This document shows positions 5,744 through 5,846 of a DNA stretch of 5,846 bases, piece by piece. The position numbers and the translations under genes were made by a program. The notes beneath the pieces were generated by a model. That model saw only the letters and a list, made by a program, of their open reading frames with translations. It was not told the DNA's origin and did no database searches. Each line of letters starts with the position of its first letter. Within the stretch, counting starts at the first letter, position 1. This stretch comes from Methyloligella sp. (GTDB lineage: Bacteria; Pseudomonadota; Alphaproteobacteria; Rhizobiales; JALUTE01): assembly GCA_027058255.1 (NCBI GenBank), contig JALUTE010000109.1, forward strand, positions 1 to 5,846, read 5' to 3'.

Positions 5744-5777
5744 GCGCACAAGCGGCGCACGAACCGGCGGAGCGGTG

Positions 5778-5846
5778 TCAGTCGCCTTCGCCCGGATTGG
5801 GCGAGAAGTACTTCTCCAGCTTGCCCTCTTCCTTCTCATAGCGCTC
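5778..5846 (-). CDS. C-terminal end of an unidentified protein (partial)
   Basis: Only the last 22 codons and a TGA stop (5778-5780) are inside the window; the gene begins beyond the right edge. The visible tail is rich in Glu and Lys, with KEEGKLEKYFSPNPGEGD at its end, which suggests a charged helix followed by a flexible terminus. Codon use fits the neighbouring genes (G/C in third positions), supporting a real reading frame. It lies 83 bases upstream of rpmE on the same strand and could share a transcript with it. No function can be assigned from so short a piece. Confidence 0.55.
   Translation of the reverse strand, partial: ERYEKEEGKLEKYFSPNPGEGD

Overview
The window is GC-rich bacterial DNA. 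It most likely comes from an alphaproteobacterium, perhaps of the order Hyphomicrobiales. The evidence is the cysteine-free ribosomal protein L31 of the type common in alphaproteobacteria, the strong G/C bias at third codon positions, and the general style of the lysophospholipase-like hydrolase. The genus cannot be read from the sequence.

Left half (1-3450, minus strand): three genes in the order aorA-aorB-aorC, with aorC running off the left edge. They encode a small protein with four [4Fe-4S] clusters, the large catalytic subunit of the tungsten-pterin aldehyde oxidoreductase family, and an FAD/NAD-binding flavoprotein. This set and order match the AorABC aldehyde:NAD+ oxidoreductase described in Aromatoleum aromaticum. 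In that enzyme an aldehyde is oxidised to a carboxylic acid at the W-bis-pterin site of AorB. Electrons then pass through the Fe-S clusters of AorB and AorA to the FAD of AorC, which reduces NAD+. All three genes have clear Shine-Dalgarno sites. A weak promoter candidate lies about 160 bases upstream of aorA.

Middle (3451-4925): a 420-base divergent intergenic region with no gene separates aorA from a plus-strand alpha/beta hydrolase (lysophospholipase / monoacylglycerol-lipase-like, catalytic Ser-Asp-His visible). Two perfect hairpins follow the hydrolase. The second is a good intrinsic terminator for the minus-strand gene that converges on it.

Right end (4981-5846, minus strand): a 51-residue single-pass membrane protein of unknown function is preceded by a distinctly AT-rich promoter region. 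Next comes rpmE (ribosomal protein L31), whose leader carries an 18-base-period tandem repeat. Last is the final 22 codons of an unidentified gene.

No RNA gene, insertion sequence, prophage gene, CRISPR array or origin was seen. Nothing here amounts to a wholly new system. The items most worth a second look are the AorABC operon and its leader, the small membrane protein, and the repeat before rpmE.
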